This document shows, in pieces, positions 5,317 to 6,272 of a DNA stretch of 6,272 nt (its first letter is position 1; every line of letters begins with the position of its first letter). Source of the stretch: an uncultured Oscillospiraceae bacterium (GTDB lineage Bacteria; Bacillota; Clostridia; Oscillospirales; Acutalibacteraceae); contig USAR01000091.1 in the NCBI GenBank assembly GCA_900552605.1, forward strand, positions 1-6,272. Direction: 5' to 3'. A model generated the notes under the pieces. The model made no database searches. It was not told the origin of the DNA and saw only the letters and a program-made list of their open reading frames with translations. The translations under genes and the position numbers were made by a program.

Positions 5317-6272
5317 ATGAACAAAACGGACATCGGTAAAAAGCAGACAATTAACGAGCAGTGGTACGGCGAAAAAAGAGCGGCTGAGCTGCAAAATAAC
5401 GAGTGGCTTAACACAAAGCTTGCGGTAGACGGCGGCGGAGATATTTTTTACGCAAGGTTTTCAGAGGAATTTTTGCCGCAGAATGCTGAAATAATAACTG
5501 AGGCTATCGGCGAAAACAAAACGGCGATTAAGTGTTTATTCAAAAAGGCACAGGTTGAGCTCTTTGAAAATTTTGAAACCTTTAAAACTTCTAAAGCCGT
5601 GAGGCAGACAAACACAATAAAAAACAACGGTAAAAACAGCTATGTTTTAAATTTTTTCAGCTCCGCGCGCTTTCAGATTGATTGTGACGGTGCCCTTTTC
5701 TGGGACGACCCCAAGCGTTTCAGGGTGCACTTTTGTCGTCAGGGTTGGGCAACAGAGGGACAGATGAAGTCCTGCACACTTCGTGAGCTGGGTCTTGCGG
5801 CGGTTTACGACGGCTCAACAAGAGCCACGGTTAAATTTCGCTCTGAGGGCAGCTGGACGACAGAGCAGTTTTATCCGCTTATTATTATTGAGGACCTTGA
5901 AAAGCAGGTTGTATATTTCGCCGAGAATGAAAGCGGCGGCACTTGGGAAATTTTGCTCGGCAGAACAGAGCACGGAATTTATGTTGACCTTAACTGCTGC
6001 TCCTGTGAGCACGACGGTTGGTTTTTCGAGCTTTCGGAAAATACAGAATACACCTCCGGCTCTGCGGTTTTCGGCAGAGTAGAGGGAGGACTTGAAGAGG
6101 CAGTGCGCGAGCTGACGGCTTATAAGCGCGAGACCTCGCTTAAAAAATGGGAAAACGGCGCGCCGCTTGTGTGCTATAACGATTATATGAACGGTACCTG
6201 GGGCAAGCCGCATGCTAATATTTATGATATGATAACCGCTGCAGGCGACGCCGGCTGCGAGGTGTTTTGCAT
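5317..6272 (+). CDS. GH36-type alpha-galactosidase, N-terminal part (3' partial)
   Basis: The frame stays open from ATG 5317 to the window end, giving 318 whole residues plus two bases. GH36 enzymes are usually about 700 residues or more and hydrolyse terminal alpha-galactosyl (or alpha-N-acetylgalactosaminyl) units from raffinose-type sugars, galactomannan side chains or glycans. Residues 1-280 fit the N-terminal beta-supersandwich domain, with family-like segments HFCRQGWATEGQM (138-150), TLRELGL (154-160) and YPLIIIED (186-193) followed by a Gly-Trp element at 208-210. Residues 283-318 match the entry to the catalytic TIM barrel (PLVCYNDYMNGTWGKPHAN, then DAGCEVFC), where an I-D-A-G-W motif would follow next. 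The catalytic Asp pair lies beyond the window. No signal peptide is visible, so the enzyme is probably intracellular and acts on imported oligosaccharides. It has a strong ribosome binding site and its own promoter. Confidence is high for clan GH-D/GH36 and moderate for exact sugar specificity. Confidence 0.82.
   Translation, partial: MNKTDIGKKQTINEQWYGEKRAAELQNNEWLNTKLAVDGGGDIFYARFSEEFLPQNAEIITEAIGENKTAIKCLFKKAQVELFENFETFKTSKAVRQTNTIKNNGKNSYVLNFFSSARFQIDCDGALFWDDPKRFRVHFCRQGWATEGQMKSCTLRELGLAAVYDGSTRATVKFRSEGSWTTEQFYPLIIIEDLEKQVVYFAENESGGTWEILLGRTEHGIYVDLNCCSCEHDGWFFELSENTEYTSGSAVFGRVEGGLEEAVRELTAYKRETSLKKWENGAPLVCYNDYMNGTWGKPHANIYDMITAAGDAGCEVFC

Noticed and set aside
5783..6213. Open frames of 99 and 132 codons on both strands within the GH36 region
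   Set aside because: Both overlap the long open GH36 frame, which has a strong ribosome binding site and clear family motifs. They are frame shadows.

Overview
This window reads as a chromosomal segment of a mid-GC Bacillota bacterium, most likely a gut-type Clostridia (Oscillospirales/Ruminococcus-like). That is an inference from the gene families, purine-rich ribosome binding sites, a TTG start, A/T-rich intergenic DNA and sigma-A-like promoters with TGn extended -10 elements. No tRNA, rRNA, CRISPR array, transposase or phage gene was seen. All supported genes lie on the + strand.

Layout. (1) Positions 1-884 hold the C-terminal part of a PRK06851-type P-loop protein whose second nucleotide-binding half looks degenerate. 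(2) Positions 885-1045 are intergenic and carry a good promoter. (3) Positions 1046-2809 encode a complete ABC exporter half-transporter. After a 26-nt gap, 2836-4236 encode a divergent CE7/acetylxylan-esterase-like alpha/beta hydrolase with an unusual C-terminal DUF1653 domain. A strong intrinsic terminator (4261-4307) closes this two-gene operon. (4) Positions 4308-4518 are regulatory DNA, with a promoter whose start-site region is covered by a 13-bp palindrome. (5) Positions 4519-5166 encode a seven-helix TRIC/UPF0126 channel-like membrane protein starting at TTG. (6) Positions 5167-5316 hold a perfect 16-bp inverted repeat overlapping the next promoter. (7) Positions 5317-6272 hold the N-terminal 318 residues of a GH36-type alpha-galactosidase, cut by the window edge.

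How they may work together. The esterase and the GH36 enzyme both lack a visible secretion signal, which suggests intracellular trimming of imported plant or host oligosaccharides (deacetylation and alpha-galactoside removal). The ABC protein has exporter, not importer, architecture, so its link to the esterase is unexplained. The region looks like ordinary metabolic and accessory DNA. The most unusual item is the esterase-DUF1653 fusion. Next are the degenerate P-loop half and two symmetric operator-like sites at the TRIC and GH36 promoters.
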